Part shown: positions 10,823-20,843 of the stretch, piece by piece
Numbering within the stretch: position 1 is the stretch's first letter
Layout: every line of letters starts with the position of its first letter
Assembly (NCBI GenBank): GCA_003252455.1
Contig: QKED01000043.1
Span: forward strand, 62,001-126,000
DNA: 64,000 nucleotides
Direction: 5' to 3'
Source of the DNA: Gammaproteobacteria bacterium
Lineage (GTDB): Bacteria; Pseudomonadota; Gammaproteobacteria; Thiohalomonadales; Thiohalomonadaceae
Notes under the pieces: generated by a model
Told to the model about the DNA's origin: nothing
What the model saw: the letters and a program-made list of their open reading frames with translations, nothing else
The model's database searches: none
Program-made: the position numbers and the translations under genes

Positions 10823-11958
10823 GCGTTCACCTCCGTGGGCCCACGCCCGGCCTTGCCCAGTGCGCCGCGCGCCTCGTGGTCGACGCGCAGCAGCAGCGCC
10901 AAGGCCACGCAGTTGCTCAGCAGACTACTACCGCCGTAACTCATGAAGGGCAGGGTCAACCCCTTGGTCGGCAGTGCGCCCATGTTCACGCCGATGTTGA
11001 TGATCGACTGGATCGCCAACCACAGGGTGATGCCGTGCGCGATGTGGGTGTGGAACGCGAGGCCCGCACGCTCGGCACGTTTGGCCACGTCGAAGCCCCG
11101 CGAGATGAGCAGGGCGAAGAGCACGATCACCCCCCAGGTGCCCATCAACCCCAGCTCCTCGGCGACGATGGAGAAGACGAAGTCGGTATGCGCCTCGGGC
11201 AGATAGAAAAACTTCTGCACGCTGTCACCGAGCCCGGCGCCGAACCACTCACCACGCCCAAAGGCGATGAGCGCCTGGATCAGCTGGTAGCCAGTGCCGG
11301 TCGGATCCTGCCAGGGGTCGAGGAAGCCGGCCATGCGGCGCATGCGATACTCGGAGCCGTAGACCATCACCGCTAGCACCATCACACCCGGCAGCAGCAC
11401 GGCGAGGAAGAGCCAGATGCGCGCCCCGGCGAGGAACATCATGCCCATGGCGGTGGCCAGCATCACCACGGCGGCACCGAAATCCGGCTCCAACATCAGC
11501 AGCACCACCAGCACGCCGAGCAGCGCCATGGGCGCGGCGAAGCCACCGATGCGGTGCAGCACGCGCTCGCGCTGACGCACCAGGTAGCCGGCCATGTAGA
11601 CCACTACGGCCAACTTGACCATCTCCGACACCTGCAGGTTGAAGCTACCGAGTGGGATCCAGCGGGTACTGCCGTTCACATCGCGCCCCACCAGCAGCAC
11701 CACGACCAGCAGCAGTGCGCCGACGCCCATCAACCAGGGACCGAGGCGCTGCCACTCGGTCATTGGCACCTGGAACATCAGCGCGGCGGCGATGAGCGAG
11801 ACCAGGGTAAAGACCCCCTGGCGTTCGAGGAAAAAGTAGGGTTTGCCGGTCAAGTGGTCGGCCACCGCCACGGAGGAGGAGTAGACCATCACCAGCCCCA
11901 CACCGATGATGGTCAGGGCGATGGCCAGGATGCTCGGGTCGAACTGCCAGCTACGCAT
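10819..11958 (-). CDS. ftsW: Peptidoglycan glycosyltransferase FtsW (SEDS family)
   Basis: FtsW polymerises lipid II at the division septum together with FtsI. The 379-residue product is a multi-pass membrane protein with about ten hydrophobic segments. SEDS signatures include the large periplasmic loop region YRMRRMAGFLDPWQDPTGTGYQLIQALIAFGRGEWFGAGLG and the C-terminal LPTKGLTLPFMSYGGSSLLSN. Its first 8 bases overlap murD and its end overlaps murG by 4. The neighbours and the lack of rodA context support FtsW over RodA. Confidence 0.96.
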   Translation of the reverse strand: MRSWQFDPSILAIALTIIGVGLVMVYSSSVAVADHLTGKPYFFLERQGVFTLVSLIAAALMFQVPMTEWQRLGPWLMGVGALLLVVVLLVGRDVNGSTRWIPLGSFNLQVSEMVKLAVVVYMAGYLVRQRERVLHRIGGFAAPMALLGVLVVLLMLEPDFGAAVVMLATAMGMMFLAGARIWLFLAVLLPGVMVLAVMVYGSEYRMRRMAGFLDPWQDPTGTGYQLIQALIAFGRGEWFGAGLGDSVQKFFYLPEAHTDFVFSIVAEELGLMGTWGVIVLFALLISRGFDVAKRAERAGLAFHTHIAHGITLWLAIQSIINIGVNMGALPTKGLTLPFMSYGGSSLLSNCVALALLLRVDHEARGALGKAGRGPTEVNA

Positions 11959-13315
11959 CGGTGAGCCCCCCCACGGCGGCGACGAACATCTCCCCCCGCG
12001 CCTGGTAGTTGGCGAACTGGTCGAAGCTGGCGCAGGCCGGTGAGAGCAGTACGGCGTCGCCGGGCGCGGCCAGCTCGGCGGCCAACGCCACGGCGGCCTG
12101 CATATCGCTCACCGGATACAGCGGTGCGGCGCCGTGCAGTGCCTCGGCGATGAGCGGGGCGTCCTGGCCGAAGAGGATCACGGCGCGGGCACGCGCACGC
12201 ACGGCCGGGGCCAGCGGGGCGAAGTCGGCGCCCTTACCGAGGCCACCGAGCAGCAGTACGACCTTCTCACCGGGCACCCCGGCGAGGGCCGCCAACGAGG
12301 CACCGACGTTGGTCCCCTTGGAGTCGTTGTACCAGACGGCACCGCGCTTCTGCGCCACCCACTGACAGCGGTGGGCAAGCCCGGTGAACTCACGCAGCAC
12401 CTGCAGCATCACTGCCATCGGCAGGCCGGCGGCTGCACCGAGGGCGAGCGCGGCGAGGGCGTTGAGCTGGTTGTGGGTACCGGCGATGCGCAACTCCTCG
12501 ACCGCCATCAGGCGCTCGCTGCCGCGCAGCAGCCAGCCGTTGGCCAGGCCGAAATCCTGCTCGCGGCGCGGGGCGCTGCCACCGAAAAAGACCGGCGCGT
12601 CGATGCCGTCGGCCATCGCCGTCACCTGCTCGTCGTCGGCGTTGAATAGGCACCACTCGGCGCCACGGTAGATACCCGCCTTGATCGCCGCGTAGTGGGC
12701 CATCTCACCATGGCGGTCGAGGTGATCCTCGCTCAGGTTGAGCACCACGGCGGCACGTGCGGCGAGCGAGCGGGTGCTCTCCAACTGGAAGCTGGAGAGC
12801 TCCAGCACGTAGAGTTCCGGCTCCGGGTCGCGCAGCAGGTCGAGGGCTGGGGTACCGAGGTTGCCGCCGACACCGACGCGCACCCCGGCGGCCTTGGCCA
12901 TCTCCCCTACCAGGGTCGTCACCGTGCTCTTGCCGTTGGAACCGGTGATGGCCACCACCGGTGCCTCGGCGTGGCGGGCGAAGAGTTCGATGTCGCCGAT
13001 GATCTCCACCCCGGCAGCGCGCGCGGCGGCCAGCTCGGGCAGGTCGAGGGCCATCCCCGGACTCACCACCAGACGTTCGGCACTGGCCAGTAGCGAGACA
13101 TCGAGCCCCCCCAGGTGCAGCAGCACCTGCGGCATTTCACGGCGCAGCTCCTTCACCCCGGGCGGCTCGGCGCGGCTGTCGCACACGCCGAACGGCACCC
13201 CTTGGCGGTGCAGGAAGCGCGCCACCGAGAGGCCGGTCGCACCGAGCCCGACCACCAGGGTGGTAGGGGCGGAGGCGGCGCCGAGGGTTTCCAGTTCGCT
13301 GTGCATCGTCGTCAC
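11951..13315 (-). CDS. murD: UDP-N-acetylmuramoylalanine--D-glutamate ligase
   Basis: MurD adds D-glutamate to UDP-MurNAc-L-Ala. The 454-residue product has the N-terminal dinucleotide-like loop VVGLGATGLSVARFL, the ATP loop ITGSNGKSTVTTLV (GSNGKST at 125-131), LNLSEDHLDRHG and WYNDSKGTNVGASLAAL. The GTG at 13315 starts one base after the mraY stop; an ATG three codons later (13306) is an equally plausible start. The ribosome site is weak for both, so translation may depend on coupling to mraY. Confidence 0.95.
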   Translation of the reverse strand: MTTMHSELETLGAASAPTTLVVGLGATGLSVARFLHRQGVPFGVCDSRAEPPGVKELRREMPQVLLHLGGLDVSLLASAERLVVSPGMALDLPELAAARAAGVEIIGDIELFARHAEAPVVAITGSNGKSTVTTLVGEMAKAAGVRVGVGGNLGTPALDLLRDPEPELYVLELSSFQLESTRSLAARAAVVLNLSEDHLDRHGEMAHYAAIKAGIYRGAEWCLFNADDEQVTAMADGIDAPVFFGGSAPRREQDFGLANGWLLRGSERLMAVEELRIAGTHNQLNALAALALGAAAGLPMAVMLQVLREFTGLAHRCQWVAQKRGAVWYNDSKGTNVGASLAALAGVPGEKVVLLLGGLGKGADFAPLAPAVRARARAVILFGQDAPLIAEALHGAAPLYPVSDMQAAVALAAELAAPGDAVLLSPACASFDQFANYQARGEMFVAAVGGLTDA

Positions 13316-13316
13316 T

Positions 13317-14399
13317 TCACCGAATCTTCAGTGTGGCCAGACCAAACAGCACCAGGATCACCGTGATGATCCAAAAGCGCACGATGACCCGCGGCTCGGG
13401 CCACCCCTTGAGTTCGAAGTGGTGGTGCAACGGCGCCATGCGGAAGATGCGCCGCCCGGTGAGTTTGTAGGAGCCCACCTGGAGGATCACCGAGACCGTC
13501 TCCATGACGAACACCCCGCCCATGATCACCAGCACCAGCTCTTGGCGTACCAGCACGGCGACGATGCCGAGGGCGGCGCCCAGCGCCAGGGCCCCCACGT
13601 CGCCCATGAAGACCTGCGCCGGGTAGGTGTTGAACCAGAGAAAGCCGAGCCCGGCTCCGACCATGGCGCCACAGAAGATCACCAGTTCACCCACACCCGG
13701 CACATAGGGGATAGCCAGGTAGGTGGCGAACTTGATGTTGCCGGTGACGTAGGCGAAGACCCCGAGGGCGCCGCTGACCATCACCGTGGGCATGATGGCC
13801 AGGCCGTCGAGGCCATCGGTGAGGTTGACCGCATTGCTGCTACCCACCACCACCAGGTAGGTGAGGATGATGAAGCCGATGCCGAGCGGGATCGCCACCT
13901 CCTTGAAGAAGGGGATGATCAGCGTGGTTTCGGCCGGGGTCTGCGCCGTGGCGTAGAGAAAGATCGCCACACCGAACCCGGCCAGCGACTGCCACAAATA
14001 CTTCTCCTTGCTGCTCAGCCCCATCGATTGGCGCTTCACCAGCTTGCGGTAGTCGTCGACCCAGCCGATGGCACCGAAGGCCAGGGTGGTGAATAGCACC
14101 ACCCAGACGTAGCGGTTGGAGAGGTCGGCCCAGAGCAGCGTGGCGACACCGATGGCGGTGAGGATCAGTGTGCCGCCCATGGTCGGTGTACCGGCCTTCT
14201 TCAGGTGACTCTCGGGGCCGTCGTCACGCACGAACTGGCCCACCTGTAGGTAGCTGAGCTTGCGGATCATCCAGGGCCCGAAGACCAAGGAGATGAGCAG
14301 CGCGCTCAGCACCCCGAGGATCGCCCGGAAGGTGAGGTACTGAAACAGGTTGAAGCCGCTGTAGTGGCTGCTCAGGAAATCGGCAAGATAGTAGAGCAT
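13317..14399 (-). CDS. mraY: Phospho-N-acetylmuramoyl-pentapeptide transferase
   Basis: MraY is the integral membrane enzyme that joins UDP-MurNAc-pentapeptide to undecaprenyl phosphate to form lipid I. The product is 360 residues, the standard length, with about ten transmembrane segments. Signature segments visible are [15 protein letters not shown] (the DDxxK-type motif), [35 protein letters not shown] and the C-terminal [22 protein letters not shown]. It begins three bases after the murF stop codon. Confidence 0.98.
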   Translation of the reverse strand: MLYYLADFLSSHYSGFNLFQYLTFRAILGVLSALLISLVFGPWMIRKLSYLQVGQFVRDDGPESHLKKAGTPTMGGTLILTAIGVATLLWADLSNRYVWVVLFTTLAFGAIGWVDDYRKLVKRQSMGLSSKEKYLWQSLAGFGVAIFLYATAQTPAETTLIIPFFKEVAIPLGIGFIILTYLVVVGSSNAVNLTDGLDGLAIMPTVMVSGALGVFAYVTGNIKFATYLAIPYVPGVGELVIFCGAMVGAGLGFLWFNTYPAQVFMGDVGALALGAALGIVAVLVRQELVLVIMGGVFVMETVSVILQVGSYKLTGRRIFRMAPLHHHFELKGWPEPRVIVRFWIITVILVLFGLATLKIR

Positions 14400-14402
14400 G
14401 GT

Positions 14403-15755
14403 TTACTGCTTTCCCTCACGGCACAGGGCGTCGACCAGACGCTCCATGCGCGCACTGCGTGAACCCTTGATGAGTAGGGTGGTGTTCGCGTCGTTCATCT
14501 CCGCCGCCAGTCTCTCCACCAACGGCGCCATATCCTCGAAGTGGCGCGCACCGTCGCCGTAGGCCTCCACCGCCGCCAGGCTCATGGGGCCGATGGCGTA
14601 GAGCGCATCGATCCCCGCCTGCCGTGCCCGTTCGCCCACCTCGGCGTGCAGGCGGCGGGCATCGGCACCCAGCTCGGCCATATCGCCGATGGCCAGCAGA
14701 CGACGCCCAGGGCGGGCGGCCAGCACCTCGATAGCGGCGAACATAGAGCCGGGGTTGGCGTTGTAGCTGTCGTCGAGCACCCGCGCACCGCCATCGGCAC
14801 GGCGCTGCTGTAGGCGTCCACGCACCGGGGCGAGGTGCGTAAGCCCCTCCACCACCGCCGCACCCGGTACGCCGAGGGCGAAGGCGCAGGCGGCGGCAGC
14901 CAGGGCGTTGCTCAGGTTGTGGCGCCCGGGCAGCGGCGGGGTGAAGGCGAAGGTGGCGCTACCGTAGTGCAGGGTCACCGTCTCGCCCTCCCCCACCCAG
15001 GCGGCGTGCACCGCCGCCTCGCCCGCCACGGAGAAGCCCAGGGTCCGGCGTCGACCGAGGTGATCGAGCCAGAGCTCGGCGAACGGCTCGTCGCGATTGA
15101 CCACCGCGATGGCCCCTTCGCCCAGGCCGATGTAGAGCTCACCCTTGGCCTCGGCGACACCGCGCAGGGAGCCGAAGCCCTCCAGATGCGCCGGGCCGAC
15201 GCCGGTGATCACCCCCACGTCCGGCGTGGCCAAGCTGGTGAGATAGGCGATCTCACCGGGGTGGTTGGCCCCCATCTCGATCACCGCGAAGTGATGCTCT
15301 GGGGTGAGGCGCAGCAGGGTCAGGGGTACACCGAGGTCGTTGTTCAGATTGCCCTGGGTGGCCAACACCGGCCCACGCGTGGCGAGGATGGCGGCGACCA
15401 TCTCCTTGACGGTGGTCTTCCCGTTGGAGCCGGTGACGGCCACCAAGGGGGTACCGAGGTGGCGACGCCAGGCGGCGCCGAGGCGACCGAGGGCGAGGCG
15501 ACTGTCGGCCACCTGTAGTTCACTCGCACCGCCACAGGGGCGCTGCACCAAGGCCGCCACGGCACCGGCGGCGAGCGCCGCGCCGACGTGGTCGTGGCCG
15601 TCGTGGTTGGGGCCCTGCAGGGCGATGAAGAGGTTGCCCGGACGCACCGCGCGGCTGTCGCTGGTGACGCCGTGAAACGTCAGGTCGGCACCGTGCAGCA
15701 CGCCACCGCACCACGCGGCGGCCTGACTCAGGCGGGTCACGATCCCTTCAATCAT
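14403..15755 (-). CDS. murF: UDP-N-acetylmuramoyl-tripeptide--D-alanyl-D-alanine ligase
   Basis: MurF adds the D-Ala-D-Ala dipeptide made by Ddl, completing the UDP-MurNAc-pentapeptide. The product is 450 residues. Motifs visible are DSRAVRPGNLFIALQGPNHDGHDHV, the ATP loop VAVTGSNGKTTVKEMVAAIL, ATQGNLNNDLGVPLTLL, VIEMGANHPGEIAYLT and VLDDSYNANPGSM. The start at 15755 overlaps the end of murE by 8 bases. Confidence 0.97.
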   Translation of the reverse strand: MIEGIVTRLSQAAAWCGGVLHGADLTFHGVTSDSRAVRPGNLFIALQGPNHDGHDHVGAALAAGAVAALVQRPCGGASELQVADSRLALGRLGAAWRRHLGTPLVAVTGSNGKTTVKEMVAAILATRGPVLATQGNLNNDLGVPLTLLRLTPEHHFAVIEMGANHPGEIAYLTSLATPDVGVITGVGPAHLEGFGSLRGVAEAKGELYIGLGEGAIAVVNRDEPFAELWLDHLGRRRTLGFSVAGEAAVHAAWVGEGETVTLHYGSATFAFTPPLPGRHNLSNALAAAACAFALGVPGAAVVEGLTHLAPVRGRLQQRRADGGARVLDDSYNANPGSMFAAIEVLAARPGRRLLAIGDMAELGADARRLHAEVGERARQAGIDALYAIGPMSLAAVEAYGDGARHFEDMAPLVERLAAEMNDANTTLLIKGSRSARMERLVDALCREGKQ

Positions 15756-17268
15756 GGGTCACCTCGCGGCGGTAGAGTGCCAGCGCGGCGTGGGCCTCGG
15801 CCAGGTCGTGGAAGGGGCGGCGCTCACCGGCTACCTCCTGGTAGGGTTCGTGCCCCTTGCCGGCCAGCAACACCACATCCCCCACCGCGGAGGCGCCGAT
15901 GGCGGTGCGGATGGCCAGCGCGCGGTCGTGGATCACGTGCGCCACCTCGGGGGTGAGCATGCCGGCGAGGATCTGCCGCACGATGGCGCTGGGGGGCTCG
16001 CTGCGTGGGTTGTCATCGGTGACCCAGAGGGCGTCGGCGAGGCGCTCGGCGATGGCCCCCATCAACGGACGCTTCTGGGCGTCGCGGTCACCACCGCAAC
16101 CGAACACGCAGTGCAGCATGCCGTCGGTATGCCCGCGCAGTGCACCGAGCACCTGCTCCAAGGCATCGGGGGTATGGGCAAAGTCGACCACCACCTGCGG
16201 GGTCTGCGCCGTGCTACTCACCAACTGCATGCGCCCAGGCACGGCGCGCACCTTGGCCAGGGCGTTGGCGATGGCGTCGAGCGGGTAGCCCATACCGTGC
16301 AGCACACCGGCAGCGGCGAGCAGGTTGGCGGCGTTGAAACGCCCGAGCAGGGCGGCACGCAGTTCGGCCACCTCACCGTCCAGTTCGAGGCGCAGCTGCA
16401 ACCCACTCGGTGCGAGACTCAACAACACCCCCTGCAGGGCGCTGTCGAGCGCCTGCTCCAGGCTGAAGCCGAGCACCTCGCACCCCTCGGGGAGCAGCGC
16501 CAAGAGTTCAGCGGAGAAGGGGTCGTCGCGATTGAGTACGGCACGGCGTACCCCGGGTAGGCGGAACAGCAGCGCCTTCGCGGCACCATAGGCGGCCATG
16601 TCGCCGTGGTAGTCGAGGTGGTCTTGGGTCAGGTTGGTGAAGACCACCTGGTCGAAGGCCATCCCCTGGACCCGCCCCTGGGTCAGGCCGTGGGAGGAGA
16701 CCTCCATCACCACGCAGGCGATACCCGCGTCGCGCAGCTCGGCCAGGGTGCGGCTCAGGGTGATGGCGTCGGGGGTGGTCTTGCCGAAGTCGATCAGCGC
16801 GCCGGGGCGCCCGGCCCCCAAGGTACCGACCACCGCGGCGGGGCTACCGAGCAGGTCGAGCGCCTCGGCGATGTAGTGGCTCACCGAGGTCTTGCCGTTG
16901 GTGCCGGTGATGCCGATGAGCGTCAGCGCGCGCGAGGGGTGGGCATAGAAGCGCTCGGCGATGTGGCCGAGGTTGGCCCACAGCCCCTCGGCGATGATCA
17001 GCTCGGGCCCCTGCAGTGCCTCGCGCGCGTCGGCGTCGAGCCCGCTGGGGTCGACCACCACCGCCAATGCACCGTTGGCACGCGCCATGGGGATGCGCGG
17101 GGCACCGTGCCCATAGACCCCGGGCAGGGCGAGGAAGAGGTCACCGGGGCGCACCTGTCGGCTGTCGCTGGCGATGCCACTGACACTCAGCCCCGCCAAC
17201 GCCGCAGGCACCTGGGCGTAGCCGTCGAGCAGCGCATCGAGACGCCAGGGGGCGATCGGTCTGCTCAT
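15748..17268 (-). CDS. murE: UDP-N-acetylmuramoyl-tripeptide synthetase, meso-DAP type
   Basis: MurE adds the third stem-peptide residue. The 506-residue product has DSRQVRPGDLFLAL near the N-terminus, the ATP loop GITGTNGKTSVSHYI, EVSSHGLTQGRVQGM and VDFAHTPDALEQVL. The DDNPRSEPP segment carries the DNPR motif that marks meso-diaminopimelate-adding enzymes, so the peptidoglycan is expected to be the usual Gram-negative type. It starts in an ATGA overlap with ftsI and ends overlapping murF. Confidence 0.97.
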   Translation of the reverse strand: MSRPIAPWRLDALLDGYAQVPAALAGLSVSGIASDSRQVRPGDLFLALPGVYGHGAPRIPMARANGALAVVVDPSGLDADAREALQGPELIIAEGLWANLGHIAERFYAHPSRALTLIGITGTNGKTSVSHYIAEALDLLGSPAAVVGTLGAGRPGALIDFGKTTPDAITLSRTLAELRDAGIACVVMEVSSHGLTQGRVQGMAFDQVVFTNLTQDHLDYHGDMAAYGAAKALLFRLPGVRRAVLNRDDPFSAELLALLPEGCEVLGFSLEQALDSALQGVLLSLAPSGLQLRLELDGEVAELRAALLGRFNAANLLAAAGVLHGMGYPLDAIANALAKVRAVPGRMQLVSSTAQTPQVVVDFAHTPDALEQVLGALRGHTDGMLHCVFGCGGDRDAQKRPLMGAIAERLADALWVTDDNPRSEPPSAIVRQILAGMLTPEVAHVIHDRALAIRTAIGASAVGDVVLLAGKGHEPYQEVAGERRPFHDLAEAHAALALYRREVTHD

Positions 17269-19013
17269 GACTTCCCCCCCGCACTGGCCATGCGCAGCAG
17301 CTCCAGTGGACGGTCCGGCGGGATGTCCAGCAGGCGCAGGGCGCCAGCGGTCACCTCGGCGAAGATGGGCGCGGCCACCTCGCCACCGTAGTAGTAGTGG
17401 CCGCTCGGCTCGTCGAGCACCACCACCACCACGATGCGTGGGTTGGAGGCGGGGGCGAAGCCAGCGAAGAGGGCACGATAACGCTCCTCTTCATAGCCTC
17501 CGTCATGGGCCTTGCGCACCGTGCCGGTTTTACCGGCGATGCGATAACCGGGCACCTGGGCGCCAGTGCCCGTTCCACCAGCAGCGACCACACTCTCAAG
17601 CATGCCCTGCACGATGCGCGCGGTCTCCAGGGTGATCACCTGGGTGGTCGGGACCTCGCTGCCGGGTTCCAGGCGCAGCAGCCGGATCGGGTGCATGCGC
17701 CCATGATCGGCGAGCACGGCGTAGGCCTTGGCCAACTGCAGTGCGGTGGCGGAGAAGCCGTAGCCGTAGGACATGGTCGCCTGCTCCACCCTCTGCCACT
17801 CGCGGTAGGGCTTGAGGTGCCCCTTCGCCTCGCCCGGGAAGGGGTACTCCTCTCCCGGTGCGGCGCTGCTGGTGCGTTCGCCGAATCCCACCTGGGTGAG
17901 CATGTGGTGCAGCTGCTCGGCCTTGAGCTCCATCGCCACCTTGGCGGCGCCGACGTTGCTCGACTTCTGGATGATGGTAGCCATATCGATGCGCCCATAG
18001 TTGCGCGCGTCGCTGATGCGGTAGCCGGCCAGCATCATATAGCCTGGGGTGGTGTCGATCAGGTCCTGCTCGGTGAAGCGACCGCTGTCGATGGCCGCGG
18101 CGATGGTGAAGGGCTTGATCGTGGAGCCGGGCTCGAAGGTGTCGGTCACCGCGCGGTTGCGGTAGTGGTCGACGATCCAGTCCTTATTGTCGTTGGGGTT
18201 GAAGGTGGGCTGGTTGGCCAGCGCCAACAACTCACCGGTGGTGGCGTCGAGTACCACCACAGAGCCACCGCGTGCGCCATTGTTGCGCACGCTCTTCTCC
18301 AGCGCGCGCATGGCCAGATACTGCAAACGGCGATCGATGCTGAGGTAGAGGTCCTCGCCGTTACGCGCCTCCTCGACGATCTCCACACGCTCCACGGTGC
18401 GCTTGTGGTTATCGCGGATCACCCGCTCGGAGCCAGCACTGCCGGCCAGGCGCTGATTGTAGACGTACTCGACCCCCTCCAACCCCTTGCCGTTGAGGTC
18501 GGTGAAACCGACGATGTTGGCGGGGATCTCGGCGGCGGGATAGAAGCGGCGCTCACCGGGCTCGGTGAAGATCCCCTCGATGCCCAGCGCCTCGACACGG
18601 CGCACCAGGGTAGGGTTGGCGTTGCGCTTGAGGAAGATGTGTTTGCTCCCCTCCTTGCGACAGGCGCGACGCTCCAACTCCTCGGTCAGCTCGGCGCTGT
18701 CCCAGCCCACCAGGCGGGCCAGGCGCGGCAGTTGCTCGCGTTGCAGCACCAGCTCCTCCGGCTCACCGTTGACCGTCTCCACCCGGGTGCTCACCGCCAG
18801 CGGCTCACCGTTGCGGTCGTAGATGATGCCGCGGGCGGCGGGCAGCGCCTGGGTGCGCAGGTGGCGCTTCTCGCCCTGGGCCTGGAGGTGATCCTGGTCG
18901 AGGATGTGCAGATAGAAGGCACGCGACATCAGCGCACCGAGCATCACTGCGATGAGACCGATGGCGAACTGACGCCGACCCGGCGCGGTGGGGGGAAGCT
19001 GCGCGCCGCTCAT
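17265..19013 (-). CDS. ftsI: Septal peptidoglycan transpeptidase FtsI (PBP3)
   Basis: FtsI is the monofunctional class B PBP that cross-links septal peptidoglycan with FtsW. From the ATG at 19013 it has 582 residues: a short cytoplasmic end, one transmembrane segment (about residues 16-38), the dimerisation domain and the transpeptidase domain. Active-site motifs are intact: S297 in STIK, SSN at 351-353 and KTGT at 495-498. The upstream open frame to 19133 has no FtsI likeness and lies inside ftsL; 19013 gives an ATGA overlap with the ftsL stop. Confidence 0.97.
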   Translation of the reverse strand: MSGAQLPPTAPGRRQFAIGLIAVMLGALMSRAFYLHILDQDHLQAQGEKRHLRTQALPAARGIIYDRNGEPLAVSTRVETVNGEPEELVLQREQLPRLARLVGWDSAELTEELERRACRKEGSKHIFLKRNANPTLVRRVEALGIEGIFTEPGERRFYPAAEIPANIVGFTDLNGKGLEGVEYVYNQRLAGSAGSERVIRDNHKRTVERVEIVEEARNGEDLYLSIDRRLQYLAMRALEKSVRNNGARGGSVVVLDATTGELLALANQPTFNPNDNKDWIVDHYRNRAVTDTFEPGSTIKPFTIAAAIDSGRFTEQDLIDTTPGYMMLAGYRISDARNYGRIDMATIIQKSSNVGAAKVAMELKAEQLHHMLTQVGFGERTSSAAPGEEYPFPGEAKGHLKPYREWQRVEQATMSYGYGFSATALQLAKAYAVLADHGRMHPIRLLRLEPGSEVPTTQVITLETARIVQGMLESVVAAGGTGTGAQVPGYRIAGKTGTVRKAHDGGYEEERYRALFAGFAPASNPRIVVVVVLDEPSGHYYYGGEVAAPIFAEVTAGALRLLDIPPDRPLELLRMASAGGKS

Positions 19014-19276
19014 GGCTTCAGCACCTGAAACTGTGCGCCGCTGGGACGCTGCATCTGCAGGCGCTCCTGTGCCAGCGGCTCGATGCGACGCGGGTCGGAG
19101 AGGGTGGTGCGCTCCAGCTGCAGACGACTCCATTCGGTACGCAGGTCGGCGGCATCGTTGCGCAGGCTCTGCAACTGCACGAACTCACGCCGCGCCTCGT
19201 AGCGGTAGTAGACCAGCAGCATGGCGCTGGCGAGCACCAGCAGGCCGAGACCGAGTGGGGTGACGAGACGCTCCAT
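19010..19276 (-). CDS. ftsL: Cell division protein FtsL
   Basis: FtsL is a small bitopic divisome protein that pairs with FtsB and binds FtsQ. The 88-residue product has one transmembrane segment (about residues 7-26) and a periplasmic heptad-rich stretch (about 30-75, FVQLQSLRNDAADLRTEWSRL) expected to form a coiled coil. The ATG at 19276 overlaps the rsmH stop by one base (TGATG); an in-frame GTG lies one codon upstream. Sequence conservation in this family is low, so the call rests on size, topology and position between rsmH and ftsI. Confidence 0.9.
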   Translation of the reverse strand: MERLVTPLGLGLLVLASAMLLVYYRYEARREFVQLQSLRNDAADLRTEWSRLQLERTTLSDPRRIEPLAQERLQMQRPSGAQFQVLKP

Positions 19277-20226
19277 CACGCCCCCCCCTCGACCAGGCGC
19301 TCGGCCACACGCAGCACGGCACTGCGTGCGCGCGGGTTGAGTGCCAGTTCGTCGGCATCGGCGCGGATCGCCTTGCCCACCAGTCGCACCTTAGGGTGCA
19401 GGGCGTGGGCCGGGATAGGCATGTCCGGTGGATAGTCGTCGCCTTTGGCCTGATCACGCAGGAACTGCTTGACGCGGCGATCTTCCAGGGAGTGGAAGCT
19501 GATGATCGCCAGGCGCCCCGCGGGGGCGAGCACACCGATGGCCTGGGCGAGGAAGTCGTCGAGTTCGTCCAGCTCACCGTTGATGTGGATGCGGATCGCC
19601 TGAAAGCTGCGCGTGGCGGGGTGTTTGTCGCGCTCCCACTTGGGGTTGGCGGCACTCACCACGGCGGCCAACTCGGCAGTAGTGCGCACGGCCCCCTTCC
19701 CCTTGCGCTGGGCGACGATGGCGTTGGCGATGCGCTTGGCAAAGCGCTCCTCGCCGTACTCCTTGAGCACGCGGGCGATCTCGCCCGCCTCGGCGTGGGC
19801 CAGCCAGTCGGCGGCGCTCTGGCCACGGGTGGGGTCCATGCGCATGTCGAGCGGGCCGTCGAGGCGGAAACTGAAGCCGCGCGCGGCATCGTCGAGCTGG
19901 GGGGAGGAGACGCCGAGGTCGAGCAGGATGCCGTCGACCTTGCCCACCAGTCCCGCCTCGCGCACGGCATCGAGCAGACCAAGGAAGCTACCGGCCACCA
20001 CCTGCACGCGGCCATCCTCGTCTGCCAAGGCCCGGGCCACGGCGAGGGCCTCGGGGTCCTTGTCGCTGACCCACAGCCGCCCCTCGGGACCGAGCTGGGC
20101 GAGCAGCGCGCGGCTATGGCCGCCACGCCCGAAGGTGCCGTCGAGGTAGCAGCCGTTGGCACGCAACGCCAACCCATCGAGGCAGGCGCTCAGGAGTACC
20201 GGGTTGTGGCTGAAGGTCTCGCTCAT
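19276..20226 (-). CDS. rsmH: 16S rRNA (cytosine1402-N4)-methyltransferase
   Basis: RsmH (MraW) methylates N4 of C1402 of 16S rRNA in the decoding centre. RsmI, encoded at 21.8 kb, methylates the ribose of the same nucleotide. The 316-residue product begins [14 protein letters not shown] and has the SAM-binding segment [40 protein letters not shown] and the end segment [16 protein letters not shown]. It lies between mraZ and ftsL, as in other proteobacteria. Confidence 0.97.
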   Translation of the reverse strand: MSETFSHNPVLLSACLDGLALRANGCYLDGTFGRGGHSRALLAQLGPEGRLWVSDKDPEALAVARALADEDGRVQVVAGSFLGLLDAVREAGLVGKVDGILLDLGVSSPQLDDAARGFSFRLDGPLDMRMDPTRGQSAADWLAHAEAGEIARVLKEYGEERFAKRIANAIVAQRKGKGAVRTTAELAAVVSAANPKWERDKHPATRSFQAIRIHINGELDELDDFLAQAIGVLAPAGRLAIISFHSLEDRRVKQFLRDQAKGDDYPPDMPIPAHALHPKVRLVGKAIRADADELALNPRARSAVLRVAERLVEGGA

Positions 20227-20301
20227 TGGGCTGCTATCGCGCTGGCGGTCCGTAGTTGTCCTGCCCGCCCCGCGAGGGGTGGGCCCGTGTCATCGTTATG
20301 C

Positions 20302-20763
20302 TTATAGGGAGAGGCTGGAGAGCTCTGGGATCATCTCGCCATGGGCGCCGTTGCGCTCCTCTTCGAGCCACTGGTCACGCTGGGCGCGCCAGTGGGCCTG
20401 GTCCCACAGTTCGAACTTGCGCCCCTGCCCCACCAGCACCAGGTGCTTGTCCAGACCGGCGAATTCGCGCAGCGGGGCGGGGAGGAGGATGCGGCCATTG
20501 GTATCCATCTCCACTTCGTGGGCGTGGCCCAGAACCAGGCGTTGGATGCGCCGGGCCTGCGGGTTGAGTGAGGGCAGTGCGGCCAGCTTGGCGGCCAGCA
20601 CCTGCCACTCGGAGGCGGGGTAGATGAGCAGACAGGTCTCTTCGATATCGATGGTGAGCGTGAGACGCCCCCCCTCTTCGTCCAACAGCGGGGCGCGGAA
20701 ACGGGCGGGCATGGCCAGGCGGCCCTTTCCATCCATCGCGATATCCGATAACCCCGTAAACAC
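20302..20763 (-). CDS. mraZ: Transcriptional regulator MraZ (GTG start)
   Basis: MraZ is a double AbrB/SpoVT-like DNA-binding protein that controls the dcw cluster. I place the start at the GTG at 20763, giving 153 residues beginning (M)FTGLSDIAMDGKGRLAMPARFR, which matches the family N-terminus. The second half-repeat is EVEMDTNGRILLPAPLREF. AGGAG lies nine bases upstream (20773-20777). Extending to 20871 would add 36 residues unlike MraZ and run through the promoter and boxes described below. It is the first gene of the cluster. Confidence 0.95.
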   Translation of the reverse strand: MFTGLSDIAMDGKGRLAMPARFRAPLLDEEGGRLTLTIDIEETCLLIYPASEWQVLAAKLAALPSLNPQARRIQRLVLGHAHEVEMDTNGRILLPAPLREFAGLDKHLVLVGQGRKFELWDQAHWRAQRDQWLEEERNGAHGEMIPELSSLSL

Positions 20764-20807
20764 CTGATGCTTCTCCTGCCCTTGGCCCCCACTGTACCGT
20801 GGGATTA

Positions 20808-20843
20808 ATCCAATTCGATCCACTTTTCTCCACTTACCACCAC
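20808..20843 (-). promoter_or_regulatory. MraZ box array (operator of the dcw cluster)
   Basis: On the minus strand TGG occurs at exact 10-bp spacing (complement CCA at 20810, 20820, 20830 and 20840), giving the boxes TGGTG, TGGAG, TGGAT, TGGAT with 5-base spacers. In E. coli, MraZ binds repeated TGGGN boxes with 5-base spacers just before mraZ. The array lies between the -10 element and the mraZ ribosome site, where bound MraZ would block transcription. Confidence 0.8.
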